From assembly GCA_023423895.1 (NCBI GenBank), contig JAFAER010000102.1, forward strand, positions 1 to 64,000: a DNA stretch of 64,000 nucleotides, read 5' to 3'. The notes below the pieces were generated by a model. That model was given only the letters and a program-made list of their open reading frames with translations, did no database searches and had not been told where the DNA came from. How positions within the stretch are numbered: the stretch's first letter is position 1; every line of letters starts with the position of its first letter. Positions 8,199-19,311 of this stretch are shown here, in pieces. Made by a program: the position numbers and the translations under genes. This stretch comes from Pseudomonadota bacterium. GTDB lineage: Bacteria > Myxococcota_A > Polyangia > Polyangiales > Polyangiaceae.

Positions 8199-9743
8199 AT
8201 GGCTGACACTTCTTCGAAACGCCCGCGCCCCGTCGTCCTCATGATCCTCGACGGCCTCGGCGAACGCGCCGAGACCGACGCCAATGCCGTGCGTCTCGCG
8301 AACACGCCGGTGTTCAACTCGCTGCTCGAGAAGTACCCGCACAGCCTCATCGGGACGAGCGGCCCGGACGTCGGTCTGCCGCCCGGGCAGATGGGCAACA
8401 GCGAGGTCGGCCACCTCAACTTCGGGGCCGGGCGGATCGCGCTGATGGACATCATGCGCATCGACGCGGCGGTGGAGTCGAACACGCTCGGCACGACGCC
8501 GGTCATCCATGCCGAGATCGAGCACGCGAAGAAGGCAGGCGGGCGGCTGCACCTCTTCGGCCTCCTCTCCGACGGCGGCGTGCACAGCCACATCAATCAC
8601 CTGTTCGCGCTGATCGACACGGCCGCCGGCCTCGGCGTCCCCGTCGTCGTCCACGCGTTCCTCGACGGCCGCGACGTGATGCCGGGCACCGCGCCGGGGT
8701 ACCTCGAGCGCCTGCAGGAGAAGCTCGCCGGCAAGGGCGTCATCGGTACCGTGAGCGGCCGCTATTGGGCAATGGACCGCGACAACCGCTGGGAGCGCGT
8801 CGAGCGCGCCTACCGCGCCATCGTGCAGGCGGACGCGCCCCGGTACCCGGACGCCGTCGAGCGCGTGCGGGCGAGCATCACCGAGGGCAAGACCGACGAG
8901 TTCGTCGAGCCGTTCGTCGTCGGCGACTACGCCGGGGCCCATCCAGAGAAGGACTCGGGGCTCCACTTCAACTTCCGCCCCGACCGCGCGCGAGAGCTCA
9001 CGCGGGCGCTCGCGACGGCGGGATTCACCGAGTTCGCACGCGAAGCGAAGCCGCCGTTCCGCACCTACGCGTGCATGACGACGTACGACGCGAAGCTGAA
9101 CCTGCCCATCGCGTTCCCGAAGGAGACGTATCCGGACATCTTCCCCGAGGTGATCGCCAAGCTCGGGCTGACGCAATTCCGCTGCGCGGAGACGGAGAAA
9201 TACGCGCACGTGACGTACTTCTTCAACGGCGGACGCGAAGAGACGTTCCAGGGTGAGGAGCGCATGATGGTTCCCTCGCCGAAGGACGTGGCCACGTACG
9301 ACGAGAAGCCCGAGATGGCGGCCGAGGGCGTCGCCGACGCCGTCGTGAAGGCGATCGAGTCGGACAAGTTCGACTTCGTCCTCGTGAACTTCGCGAACCC
9401 CGACATGGTCGGTCACACCGGCAACCTCGATGCGGCGATCAAGGCCGTCGAGGTCGTGGACAAGGGCATCGGCCGCATCGCCGACGCGGTTCGCGCGAAA
9501 CACGGCGCCCTCTTCATCACCGCAGACCACGGCAACTGCGAGCTGATGGTCGATCCGGCGACCGGTCAGCCGCACACGGCCCATACGCTCTTCCCCGTTC
9601 CGCTCATCCTCGTGGACGACGCGCACCGCGACGTGAAGCTCCGGCGCGGGCGCATCTGCGACGTCGCCCCCACGATGCTCGAGCTCATGGGGATCCCGAA
9701 GCCCGCCGCGATGACGGGTGTGTCACTGCTCGAGGCGCAGTAG
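8199..9743 (+). CDS. gpmI: 2,3-bisphosphoglycerate-independent phosphoglycerate mutase
   Basis: 514 residues from ATG at 8199 (an in-frame ATG at 8184 would add five residues). This is the manganese-dependent, cofactor-independent mutase that interconverts 3- and 2-phosphoglycerate in glycolysis. Metal-binding D18 (LMILDGLGER) and the phosphorylated serine S68 (MGNSEVGHLN) are present. The phosphate-transfer insert with DGGVHSH and FLDGRDVMPGTAPGYL, and the C-terminal TADHGNCE and PHTAHTLFPVP motifs are all intact. The length is normal for the family. Confidence 0.97.
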   Translation: MADTSSKRPRPVVLMILDGLGERAETDANAVRLANTPVFNSLLEKYPHSLIGTSGPDVGLPPGQMGNSEVGHLNFGAGRIALMDIMRIDAAVESNTLGTTPVIHAEIEHAKKAGGRLHLFGLLSDGGVHSHINHLFALIDTAAGLGVPVVVHAFLDGRDVMPGTAPGYLERLQEKLAGKGVIGTVSGRYWAMDRDNRWERVERAYRAIVQADAPRYPDAVERVRASITEGKTDEFVEPFVVGDYAGAHPEKDSGLHFNFRPDRARELTRALATAGFTEFAREAKPPFRTYACMTTYDAKLNLPIAFPKETYPDIFPEVIAKLGLTQFRCAETEKYAHVTYFFNGGREETFQGEERMMVPSPKDVATYDEKPEMAAEGVADAVVKAIESDKFDFVLVNFANPDMVGHTGNLDAAIKAVEVVDKGIGRIADAVRAKHGALFITADHGNCELMVDPATGQPHTAHTLFPVPLILVDDAHRDVKLRRGRICDVAPTMLELMGIPKPAAMTGVSLLEAQ

Positions 9744-9767
9744 GCAGTAGATCGGTAGACCGACGTC

Positions 9768-11264
9768 ATGAGCGAGATCCGCTTCGGGGGGTACCGGATC
9801 ACCGACACGATCGGTTCCGGCTCGCTCTCGACGATCTTCAAGGCGACATCGTCGAGCGCGCCTGGGCGCGTCGTCGCGCTGAAGGCGCTCAAGTCCCAGA
9901 TCGCACCGACGTCTTCGTTCGGCGATCAGCTCGAGCGCGAAGCGACGATCCTCGCGGACCTCGCACATCCGAACGTCGTCTTGCTGCTCGAGGCGAGCCG
10001 CACTGGCTCCGGCCGGCCGTATCTCGCCCTCGAGTGGGTCGACGGTCCGTCGCTCCACGACGTGCTCGCGACGATCGAGGAGTCGAATCGACGTGCACGA
10101 TCACGCGACCAGAACGCCAAGAAGAAGCTGAGCGTCCCGGCCGCGCTCGCGATCGCGTGTGGGATCTGCGCTGCGCTCGAGCACATCCACGAGCGCGGGG
10201 TCGTCCATCGCGACGTGAAGCCGAGCAACATCCTGCTCTCGAAGACGGGCAACGTGAAGGTGATCGACTTCGGCATCGCCCAGCGCCCGCGGACCGCGAG
10301 CATGAGCGACACGCTCGGCACGGAGGGAATCACCGCCTCCGGACGAATGGCGCCCGAGCAGGTGAAGGACGCGTTCGGAACGCCCGCGTACATGTCTCCG
10401 GAGCAGATCCTCGGCGACTTCGTCGACGGCCGGAGCGATCTCTTCTCGCTCGGCGTCGTCCTCTATCAGATGTTGAGCGGCTCGCGCCCGTTCGAGACGC
10501 CCGAGAAGAGCAACGAGAAACGCAGCGCTGCGCAGCGGATCCGCCGCGACGCGCCCGCGCCTCTCCGGGAGCGCGCGCCCCACTGCCCGCGCGCCGTCGA
10601 GCGGATCGTGACGCGCCTGCTCGAGAAGTCGCCGCACGATCGTTTCCCGACGGCGGGCGCCGTGAAGGAGCGGCTCGAACATGCGCTCCGGGCAGAGACT
10701 CGCGAAGATCCGGCATCGCTCATTCGGACCGCGCTCGCCGAGACCAGCTTCGTGGCGAAGGACGACGAGAAGAGCGCGAGGCGTGACGGCGAGTCCCGCC
10801 CGATCGGCTCGGTGAGTCGTCCGCTCCTCCCCGTCGTGCGTCCGGCGAGCAGTCCTCGGATCGCGGCGCGCGAGCCGATGAGCCTTGGTCGCGCCGTCGT
10901 CGGGTTCGTCGCGATCGCGATGCTCTTCTCGGCGGGCGCGATCGCCATCGAGTCGGGGAACGCGCAAGCGCGCGAAGCGCGCAACGCGGGCTCACGTTCG
11001 CTCGAGCTCGCACCGGAGCGCGCAGGTGGGCTCCGCGTCGTCGCCACGCCGTGGGCGCACGTGCGCGTCGACGGACAGCTCGTCGAGACGACCCCTTTTG
11101 CGCGCGCGATCCCGCTCGCGGCCGGCAAACACTTCGTCACGCTCACTCACCCGGACGCGCCGTCAGCCGTCGAGCGCGAGGTCGACATCGTCGCCGGCGA
11201 GACCGTGATGCTCGACGTCGTCATGAACCTCTCGGCGGACGACGCGGGAAAGGATGCCCGATGA
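9768..11264 (+). CDS. Ser/Thr protein kinase with TM helix and PEGA domain
   Basis: 498 residues. The kinase domain (about 6-310) has the Gly-loop variant IGSGSLSTIF, the lysine in VALKALK, HRDVKPSNILL and DFGIAQ, and the APE region YMSPEQILG, so it looks active. A hydrophobic helix at about 375-397 is followed by a PEGA-like beta domain (GLRVVATPWAHVRVDGQLVE) that should lie outside the membrane and bind cell-wall material or proteins. The stop codon overlaps the ATG of the LysM gene (ATGA at 11261-11264), so the two are translationally coupled. Confidence 0.93.
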   Translation: MSEIRFGGYRITDTIGSGSLSTIFKATSSSAPGRVVALKALKSQIAPTSSFGDQLEREATILADLAHPNVVLLLEASRTGSGRPYLALEWVDGPSLHDVLATIEESNRRARSRDQNAKKKLSVPAALAIACGICAALEHIHERGVVHRDVKPSNILLSKTGNVKVIDFGIAQRPRTASMSDTLGTEGITASGRMAPEQVKDAFGTPAYMSPEQILGDFVDGRSDLFSLGVVLYQMLSGSRPFETPEKSNEKRSAAQRIRRDAPAPLRERAPHCPRAVERIVTRLLEKSPHDRFPTAGAVKERLEHALRAETREDPASLIRTALAETSFVAKDDEKSARRDGESRPIGSVSRPLLPVVRPASSPRIAAREPMSLGRAVVGFVAIAMLFSAGAIAIESGNAQAREARNAGSRSLELAPERAGGLRVVATPWAHVRVDGQLVETTPFARAIPLAAGKHFVTLTHPDAPSAVEREVDIVAGETVMLDVVMNLSADDAGKDAR

Positions 11265-12172
11265 AGCTCCGACATCTCGTCCTCGGCGGGCTCGCCGCGG
11301 CGCTGCTCTTCGCACCGTCCGACGCAACCGCGTTCGGACACGTCGTCTCGCAGGGAGAGACGCTCGCGCAGATCGCGATCCGGTTCTACGGCTCGCCACG
11401 CTTCGAGGCCGCGATTGCGGGAGCAAACGCGCTCGACGCCCACGGCGGCAGCGCGATCGTCGCGGGGCAGCCGCTCGAGATCCCAGCGCCCGGGCATCAC
11501 CGCGTGAAAGAAGGTGAGACGTGGTTCGGCCTCGCGCGGCAGTTCCTCGGCGACACGCGCCGCGCCGAGGTGCTGGCGCGCGCGAACGGGGCGGTCGCCT
11601 GGGTCCCTCCCGTCGAGAACCAGGAGATCGAGATCCCGGCGGTCGTCGCACACCTCGCCGCGGACCGCGAGACGATGGCGAGCCTCGCGCAGCGCTACCT
11701 CGGCGACATCAACAAATCGTGGGAGCTCGACGTCTACAACAACCGAGACGGCAAGCAGAAGCTCCTCCGCGGCGACGTCATCCTCGTGCCGCTCATCGAT
11801 CTGTCGCTGACCGAAGAGGGCAAGAAGGCCGCTCGCGCAGCCGGCGAACGCACACGCACCGAAGGCGGAGGCCAGGCCTACGAAGCGCAGCGCCGGGGAG
11901 AGGCCGACATCCCTCCCCTGCTCGCCGACGTGCGGGCGGGACGCTACGTCGACGCCGTCGCGAAGGGCAACCGGCTGCTCGGCTCGGGAGAGCTCACGAA
12001 GCCGCAGCTCGCCTCGATTCACCGCGCCCTTCTCGAGGCATACGTCGCCCTCGACGCCACCGGCCTCGCCGCAGGCGCGTGCACGGCGTGGAAGTCCGCC
12101 ACCGGCGGCGACATCCGCCTCGACGCCCGGTCGGTGTCCCCGAAGATCCGTGCCGCATGCACGACACGCTGA
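11261..12172 (+). CDS. Exported LysM-repeat protein coupled to Ser/Thr kinase
   Basis: 303 residues. A signal peptide (MKLRHLVLGGLAAALLFAP...ATA) is followed by LysM-like repeats: FGHVVSQGETLAQIAIRFYG, HRVKEGETWFGLARQFLG and a third around DRETMASLAQRYLGDINKSW. LysM modules bind peptidoglycan. The C-terminal ~110 residues (from ~190) are an Ala/Arg-rich helical part that may be TPR-like. Its start is fixed by the 4-bp ATGA overlap with the kinase gene. I infer a cell-envelope partner of that kinase. Confidence 0.85.
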   Translation: MKLRHLVLGGLAAALLFAPSDATAFGHVVSQGETLAQIAIRFYGSPRFEAAIAGANALDAHGGSAIVAGQPLEIPAPGHHRVKEGETWFGLARQFLGDTRRAEVLARANGAVAWVPPVENQEIEIPAVVAHLAADRETMASLAQRYLGDINKSWELDVYNNRDGKQKLLRGDVILVPLIDLSLTEEGKKAARAAGERTRTEGGGQAYEAQRRGEADIPPLLADVRAGRYVDAVAKGNRLLGSGELTKPQLASIHRALLEAYVALDATGLAAGACTAWKSATGGDIRLDARSVSPKIRAACTTR

Positions 12173-12245
12173 ACACGCCTCCGCGCTCGGATGCTCCTCC
12201 GCCTGAGACGCCCGGCGCGCGGCATCGTAGGATGGGACGAAACAC

Positions 12246-12716
12246 GTGCTGAAGCCGGGCGACACTGCACCCGACATCGACGCGGTCGCAAACGACGGCA
12301 AGCGGTTCCGCCTTGCCGAGCAGGCGACGAAGCTCTGCACGGTCGTCTACTTTTTCCCGAAAGCCTTCACACCGGGCTGCACGAAGGAGACGATGCGGTT
12401 CCGCGACAACTACGCGGAGCTCTCGCTTGCGGGGGCCACCATCATCGGCGTGAGCACGGACGATCACGACACCCAGTGCCGCTTCGCGGAGTCACTCCGG
12501 GCGCCGTTCCCGATGATCGGCGACTACGACAAGAAGATCTCGAGCGCGTACGGCGTCCTCTGGCCGCTGATCGGGCGCCCGAAGAGGGTGACGTTCATCA
12601 TCAACCCTCTCCGTACGATCGAGGCTGTCTTCCAGCACGAGGTACAGATCGTGAAGCACCGCGACGAGGTGCTCCTCCACGTCGATCGGATGTATCGCGC
12701 GCGCCACCGCACCTGA
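12246..12716 (+). CDS. bcp: Peroxiredoxin, Bcp/AhpC-TSA type
   Basis: 156 residues from a GTG at 12246. Thioredoxin-fold peroxidase with VVYFFPKAFTPGCTKE: the peroxidatic cysteine is C45 in the TPGCT motif. The cysteine five residues later that many Bcp enzymes use for resolution is absent (the residue is Met50); C31 and C78 are candidates, or it acts as a 1-Cys enzyme. It reduces peroxides in the cytoplasm. It converges with the LuxR gene that ends at 12762. Confidence 0.88.
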   Translation: MLKPGDTAPDIDAVANDGKRFRLAEQATKLCTVVYFFPKAFTPGCTKETMRFRDNYAELSLAGATIIGVSTDDHDTQCRFAESLRAPFPMIGDYDKKISSAYGVLWPLIGRPKRVTFIINPLRTIEAVFQHEVQIVKHRDEVLLHVDRMYRARHRT

Positions 12717-12720
12717 CGCG

Positions 12721-12747
12721 CGCGGACATGGAGACGGCTGGTCCGCG
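12721..12747. terminator. Hairpin between convergent peroxiredoxin and LuxR genes
   Basis: CGCGGAC at 12721-12727 pairs with GTCCGCG at 12741-12747 around a 13-nt loop, five bases after the peroxiredoxin stop and 15 bases beyond the LuxR stop. There is no T-tract, so its role as a terminator is only suggested by position. Confidence 0.35.
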
Positions 12748-12761
12748 TCGACCGTGTCGAG

Positions 12762-13754
12762 CTACGAACGCCCGCTTCCGCTCGGACCGCCTCGACTCTC
12801 GCGAAACGCGCGGATCAGCGCGGTCCGACCGGAGACGCCGAGCTTCGTCGCCGCGCGGCGAAGGATGACGGACACGCTGCCCGTCGAGAGCCCGAGATCG
12901 TACGCGATGAGCTTGTTCGAATGCCCCATCGCCGCGCATGCGACGACTTGCTGCTCGCGCTCGGTGAGCGCCTGCTGGCTCCGGACCGGGACCTTGTTGC
13001 TTTGCGCGAGGACGAAACGTTTGCCGTCGTGATCGTACCAATCGACCAGCGACCACTCTCCCCGCACCATGGCGCGCCACAACGCGCTTGCAGCATCGGG
13101 ATCGAGCCGCCGAAGCTTGCCGCGCGCGCGATCCATGTCCTTGGCAGCCCCTGCGAGGTCTTTGCGCGCGGCTATCGCGGCTTCGCTTCCATGTTCCAGC
13201 CGACCGAGCGGGCTGAGCACGGCAGAGGCCGAATCGGGTGCAGGCGCTGCGTGGGTGCGTCGCAACCGAAGCGCGGATCCGACGTGCGCTGCGAAGCGGG
13301 TCCAGAGGTTTCGATGGCGGATGCGGTATCCGGGAGAAACGAAGGTCGTGAAGATGATGCCGCTCTCGGAGGTCGTGTTGGCACGAAGACCGAGCGCATC
13401 GACACCGACCATCCCCGCAGAGCCGATCATCTGGGCGGCCGCCTGCGGACCGATGACGCGAGACAACACCGCGATGACGTCGCATTCATACGCGATGCGC
13501 GGGCTGATCTGGATCGCCTTCCCTTCTTCGTGCAGCCGCGCGTAGTCGTCGCGACCGTACGTCCGATCCCCGACGCTGGACGTCTTCCCCAGTGCCGCGT
13601 CCTGGCCCGTCAGATTGAAGAAGAAGCTCGTCGTCGGGGGCCCGGAGCTGAATGCGGGCGCCACCAGCCGCGTGATGTCGTCGAGCCAGTCGGTATCCCC
13701 CCGTGAGCGATCGTAGGCGAGCTCGATCGCTGCGATGAAGTCGAGCGGCTTCAC
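12762..13754 (-). CDS. LuxR-family transcriptional regulator
   Basis: 330 residues. The last ~65 residues are a LuxR/FixJ helix-turn-helix (LTEREQQVVACAAMGHSNKL, then LSTGSVSVILRRAATKLGV). The N-terminal ~200 residues are not a recognisable receiver, PAS or autoinducer domain; a middle stretch (about 170-245) is Ala/Arg-rich and helical. No cognate histidine kinase is adjacent. It is a stand-alone regulator of unknown signal. Confidence 0.85.
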   Translation of the reverse strand: MKPLDFIAAIELAYDRSRGDTDWLDDITRLVAPAFSSGPPTTSFFFNLTGQDAALGKTSSVGDRTYGRDDYARLHEEGKAIQISPRIAYECDVIAVLSRVIGPQAAAQMIGSAGMVGVDALGLRANTTSESGIIFTTFVSPGYRIRHRNLWTRFAAHVGSALRLRRTHAAPAPDSASAVLSPLGRLEHGSEAAIAARKDLAGAAKDMDRARGKLRRLDPDAASALWRAMVRGEWSLVDWYDHDGKRFVLAQSNKVPVRSQQALTEREQQVVACAAMGHSNKLIAYDLGLSTGSVSVILRRAATKLGVSGRTALIRAFRESRGGPSGSGRS

Positions 13755-13863
13755 TCGGCTCGAGTGTCGCGAGGAGGGCCGCGACGGTCAAGGGACGGCC
13801 TCTCGTCATCCCGTTGACCATCGACGGCCCGCAAGAACGCAAGAAGCCCGGCGCAACCTCGAC

Positions 13864-15762
13864 TCAGAGGTCGTTCGGCAGGGTGCGGACGCGGACGTGA
13901 TCGAAGCGCGCCGTGAACCCGGTACCGCCGAACGAGACGAGCCCGATCTTCGGGGTCGTGCCGAGGTCGTGATCCCAGACGGGGCCGCGCGAGAATGTCT
14001 TGCCGTCGCGGCTCGAGTACGAGACGTACATCTGCTTGTCGCCGCGGACGACCCGCGCGATCCGAAGCCACGTCGTCCTGCCCGGGGCCGCCCCGACACC
14101 GGAGCCGTACGCCGGGAAGCCGGGGATGGGCGCGGGGATCTCCTTCGCGAACTCGATCTGCCGCGTCTCCCAGATCGACACGTGCGTGAGCTTCACGTAC
14201 GCGTCGTCGTTGGCGTAGACGACGAGGCCAGCCTGAACGTAGTTGAAGCAGCAGCCCGTGTCGGGCAGGTCGAGGTCGACCTTCGCCTCGACGATCCAGT
14301 TGCCGCGCGGCGCGTCCTCGATGAGCACCGCGGCGTCGTTCGAGCCGCCGAACAGCTCGCCCGCCTGCGTCGCAAACTGGAACACGCCACCGCCCACGCC
14401 TGCAGCACCCGCGCCGGGCGCGCGGACCCATGACCAGCGGCTCGCGAGCGCTTCGCCGTCGAACTCGTCCGACGCCTCGGTCACGAGCGGAAGGCGCGCG
14501 ACGTCGGTATCGTCGAGACGCGTCAGGTAGGAGCTCGGATCGAGGAGGTCGTGGAGCGTGTTGACGAGCGCTCGCTTTGCGGCGACGCCCTTCGGATCGC
14601 GCGGAGGCGTGGGCGCGGGCGCGAGCTTCGGGGAGTCCGAGGCGCCGAGCCCGGAGCGCACCTCCGGCCAACCGTCTTGCCACGTGATCCGGTCGAGCAG
14701 CAGCGGCCGGCGCGTGTAGCCGACGTTGCCCTGGAAGTAGGGATCGCGGCGATCGATCCCGTGATACGCGGTGTACCAGTTCCCGGCCGCGTCACTGAAG
14801 ACGGAGTTGTGCCCGACGCCGACCCACTTGTTGCCGTTCAGCGTCAACACCGGGGTACCGCCGACGCGAGTATCGAGGAGCGAGACCCCCTCGCGATCGA
14901 CGAACGGGCCGAACGGATTCGACGAGCGGCCGGCGAAGACCTGATAGCCCGTGAGTGGACCGTTGCAGCAGTCACTCGCCGAGGCGAAGAGATAATACTT
15001 CCCGTCCTTCTCGACGACGTTCGCGCCCTCGTAGCGGTTCGGGATCGTGATCGCGCGTGCCGAGTCGGGCAGCGACGACAGACCGTCGGCGGCGAGCTTG
15101 CGGGCCTCGATCCCTCCGTAGTAGCTGCCGTAGTAGATGACGGGCTCACCACGCGTCGGGACGAGGACGTCGGGGTCGTACGTCCAGTAGAAGTTGCACC
15201 CGGGCCCGGCCCGGCGAGGTGCGACCACGGGCTTGCCGGAGTCCTTCCATGGACCATTCGGGCTCGAGCTCGTCGCCACGCCAATCGCGTTGTCGCTCGT
15301 GCATCCTGGCTCGCCGCTGACGGAATCTGCCGTGTCCGTGACGACGTAATAGAGATGGTACTTCCCGTTGAGATACACGACGTCGGGCGCCCAGAGCGAC
15401 GAGCCGGGCGCTGCCCATGACGGCGGCGCGGCGAACACATCGCCCCTGTACTCCCAGTCGACGAGATTGCGCGATCGGAGCGAAGGGAGCAGATGCGAGC
15501 GGCGGACGCCGCGCTCGTCGACGTCCTCGTCGTTCAACGAGTCCGTCGTACAGAACGCGTACCAGTACGGGTCGGTGCCCTTGCCACGAATGACGGTCGG
15601 ATCGGCGCAGTTCGTCTGCTCGAGCCCGTTCGGCAGGCGGATCGTGAGGTCGTTGGTGTAGAGCGGAAGGTCCGTCCCGCCCCGCGCATCATCCGCGAGG
15701 GCCGTTCCTCCGAAAAGGAGCACGGTCGCCGACATCTTCACCATCGCACGCGTCTTCGACAT
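13864..15762 (-). CDS. Secreted GH43 glycosidase, arabinanase-like, with C-terminal beta domain
   Basis: 632 residues with a signal peptide cleaved near ALA-DDARG. The GH43 five-bladed propeller spans about 35-360: the catalytic base is in NCADPTVIRG, the pKa-modulating Asp in TYDPDVLV, and the general acid Glu in NRYEGANVV. SSLWAPDVVYLNGKYHLYY is a strong family signature. The last ~200 residues form a concanavalin-like beta-sandwich (DUF1349 / beta-xylosidase C-terminal type), beginning around ASDEFDGEAL. It should hydrolyse arabinan- or xylan-type polysaccharides outside the cell; endo-alpha-1,5-arabinanase is the best guess. No sugar transporter is adjacent. Confidence 0.85.
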   Translation of the reverse strand: MSKTRAMVKMSATVLLFGGTALADDARGGTDLPLYTNDLTIRLPNGLEQTNCADPTVIRGKGTDPYWYAFCTTDSLNDEDVDERGVRRSHLLPSLRSRNLVDWEYRGDVFAAPPSWAAPGSSLWAPDVVYLNGKYHLYYVVTDTADSVSGEPGCTSDNAIGVATSSSPNGPWKDSGKPVVAPRRAGPGCNFYWTYDPDVLVPTRGEPVIYYGSYYGGIEARKLAADGLSSLPDSARAITIPNRYEGANVVEKDGKYYLFASASDCCNGPLTGYQVFAGRSSNPFGPFVDREGVSLLDTRVGGTPVLTLNGNKWVGVGHNSVFSDAAGNWYTAYHGIDRRDPYFQGNVGYTRRPLLLDRITWQDGWPEVRSGLGASDSPKLAPAPTPPRDPKGVAAKRALVNTLHDLLDPSSYLTRLDDTDVARLPLVTEASDEFDGEALASRWSWVRAPGAGAAGVGGGVFQFATQAGELFGGSNDAAVLIEDAPRGNWIVEAKVDLDLPDTGCCFNYVQAGLVVYANDDAYVKLTHVSIWETRQIEFAKEIPAPIPGFPAYGSGVGAAPGRTTWLRIARVVRGDKQMYVSYSSRDGKTFSRGPVWDHDLGTTPKIGLVSFGGTGFTARFDHVRVRTLPNDL

Positions 15763-15925
15763 GGCGCGGCGGGCTGCAAGGGGTGTGCAGACGTGGATCC
15801 CGCGAAATAAGCGGGGTGACCGACGCGCCGGTTGATTGCACCGCCCTGCGACTGTCGGTAGTTCCCCTCGACGCGTCGCGGGATCCTGCCCTCAGCGCCT
15901 GGTCACCCGCAACGTCAGCGGTCTC

Positions 15926-17200
<1,275 letters not shown>

Positions 17201-17216
17201 GGTGCTCAATCCCTAT

Positions 17217-19184
17217 CTACTCGTGGAGGAACGCCGCCGGCACGCGCGGCCCGTTCTGGACGAAGTTCTTCATGCCGATGTCCATGTCGACGGTGGACTT
17301 GCAGCGCGCGAAGCCCTGCGCCTCGATGAGCAAGCCCTCGGCGAGCGGACGCTCGAGACCACGCCGGACGACGTCGACGACGATGGCGTCGATCGCGAGC
17401 GAGCGGTGCCCGATGTCGACGTTCGGCAGTGCATCGACTTTCGGCATCGGCGCCGGATCGATCGGCGCGAGCTTCACCTCGCCGGCGATCGCACGCCGAA
17501 GCAAGGCCTTCGCCTCGCCGAGCACGTCGGTCGCGGGCGCGCCGTACGCCCAACCCCACTCGCACGCCTCCTTCGCGCCGATCGCGCGGCCCGTGCGCAG
17601 CAACATGACGGCGCGCTCGAGCCCGACGAGGCGCGGGAGCCGCTGCGTGCCGCCGTAGCCCGGAATGATCCCGAGGTTCACCTCGGGCTGCGCGAGCGCA
17701 AGGGAGCTCCCGACGACACGCGCATGGCAGGCCATGGAGAGCTCGGCGCCGCCGCCCATCACCGGACCGTCGACGGCGGCCACCACGGGCTTCTTGGAGC
17801 TCGCAATCCGTTCGAAGATGGAGTGGGAATCGAGGCAGGTACGCTCGCACTCCGCGGGGGTGGGAAGCGCGGCGAGCTCCCCGATGTCCGCGCCCGCGAG
17901 CGCGCCGTCCTGGCTCGTGAGGAGGATGCCCCGGACAGCGGCGTTCTCGTTCAGCTCGGCGACGGCTGAGTCGATCTCGGCGAGCGTCCTCTTGCTGAGG
18001 GCGTTCTTCACCTCCGGTCGGAACACGCGCACGATGCCGAGGTCGCCGTCGAGCTCGAGCTTCACGTTGCGCCGGAACGCCGGCAGCTTCTGCTCCGCGA
18101 TCATCTTCGGGACCGGGAAGCCGGGGTGTGCTTCGGCGTAGCGGACGCAGAGCTCGCGAACGCGGGCAGCCCCGAGCTCCTCGCCGACCTCGAGAAGACC
18201 CTTGGTGAACCCGAGCGCCATCCGCGTCAGCCAGTTCGTGTCGATCGGCGTGGCGATCTCCTGCTCCACGACGAAATACGTCCGCGCGAGGAGGACAGCG
18301 AGGATCCGATCGAGGACCTTCCGAGCGAGCGCCTCGTCGTGGGTGGGATCGCCAGGGTTCTTTCGATCGTGCCAGGGCTTGTCGCCCTGCACGGTGAGGA
18401 TCGCCGGCGGCGCGAACCAAGGCGTGCCGGTCTTCGCCTTCTGCATCAGGAGCTGGCACTTGTGCGTGAGCAGGTTTCCCTTCGTGAGGTCCATCACGTT
18501 GAAGGGTCCGCCGCCTCCGATCGCCGCGTTCACGATCGCGTCGACCTGCGCAGGCGTCGCGAGGCCTTCCTCGACGATGCGCGCTGCCTCGGAGATGTAG
18601 TTGCAGAAGATGTCGTCCGCGGCGAAGCACTCGACGTCGGCCGTGACGATCGGGACCTTCCCGAGCTTCTCGATCGTCGCGATCATCTGCGCGCCGAGCG
18701 CGGCATCGCCGCTGTACACGACCTCGATCGGCAGCGCGCGCCAAGCCGGGAAGAACGGATGGTTCACGAAGCAGCGCTCGGGCCGCGAGGCATTCTGCGC
18801 GATCTCACGGCGCGGCAGTCCGCTCGTCGCGAAGCCGATGAGGCAGTCGGTCCGGACGATCTTCTCGAGGGACGCGAGGATGCGTCGCTTGACGTCGAGG
18901 TCCTCGCTCGCCGCCTCGAGGACGTAGTCGCACGACGCGAGGTCCTCCAGCGCACGCGTCGGCACGAGCGCGCTCGTGATCGCCTTCGCCGCGGCGGGCG
19001 CGATCTTTCCGCGCGACACGCCCTTGTCGACGTAGCCCTTGATGCGAGCAACGCCCGCGTCGAGCGCCTCTTGTTTGATGTCGACGAGGAAGACCTTGGA
19101 TCCGGGCTCACGAGCGAGCGCCGTGAGGAAGCCGTACGCGAGGTCGGGGCCGATCGCCCCGGAGCCGATGACGCCAACGATCAT
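17217..19184 (-). CDS. 3-hydroxyacyl-CoA dehydrogenase / enoyl-CoA hydratase fusion
   Basis: 655 residues. The first ~330 are an NAD-dependent 3-hydroxyacyl-CoA dehydrogenase: Rossmann motif VIGSGAIGPDLAYGF, the catalytic-His region CFVNHPFFPAW and the C-terminal helical half with GGGGPFNVMDL. A crotonase domain follows at about 385-570, with the oxyanion stretch LAGADIGEL and both catalytic glutamates (GGGAELSMACHA and LAQPEVNLGIIPG). The order dehydrogenase-then-hydratase is the reverse of E. coli FadB/FadJ and resembles Bacillus FadN. With the thiolase 16 nt downstream it forms a two-gene beta-oxidation operon. Both halves look active. Confidence 0.92.
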   Translation of the reverse strand: MIVGVIGSGAIGPDLAYGFLTALAREPGSKVFLVDIKQEALDAGVARIKGYVDKGVSRGKIAPAAAKAITSALVPTRALEDLASCDYVLEAASEDLDVKRRILASLEKIVRTDCLIGFATSGLPRREIAQNASRPERCFVNHPFFPAWRALPIEVVYSGDAALGAQMIATIEKLGKVPIVTADVECFAADDIFCNYISEAARIVEEGLATPAQVDAIVNAAIGGGGPFNVMDLTKGNLLTHKCQLLMQKAKTGTPWFAPPAILTVQGDKPWHDRKNPGDPTHDEALARKVLDRILAVLLARTYFVVEQEIATPIDTNWLTRMALGFTKGLLEVGEELGAARVRELCVRYAEAHPGFPVPKMIAEQKLPAFRRNVKLELDGDLGIVRVFRPEVKNALSKRTLAEIDSAVAELNENAAVRGILLTSQDGALAGADIGELAALPTPAECERTCLDSHSIFERIASSKKPVVAAVDGPVMGGGAELSMACHARVVGSSLALAQPEVNLGIIPGYGGTQRLPRLVGLERAVMLLRTGRAIGAKEACEWGWAYGAPATDVLGEAKALLRRAIAGEVKLAPIDPAPMPKVDALPNVDIGHRSLAIDAIVVDVVRRGLERPLAEGLLIEAQGFARCKSTVDMDIGMKNFVQNGPRVPAAFLHE

Positions 19185-19311
19185 GGCTCATGCTTAGCCT
19201 CGCATCCCTGCCGGATCGACCGCAAAGCGCTCGGCGTGCTGGATTGGCGGGTTGCACGCGACGGAACACGGCACGGACGGAAGTGCCGTCAGTTGAGCTA
19301 CGCTTCGCGGC

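Noticed and set aside
7986..9626. Minus-strand extension of the RNase HI frame across gpmI
   Set aside because: It is antisense to gpmI, which is unmistakable; only the last 245 codons are RNase HI.
15763..15925. Possible RNA gene in the gap between the GH43 and thiolase genes
   Set aside because: No tRNA cloverleaf, terminator or riboswitch core could be recognised.
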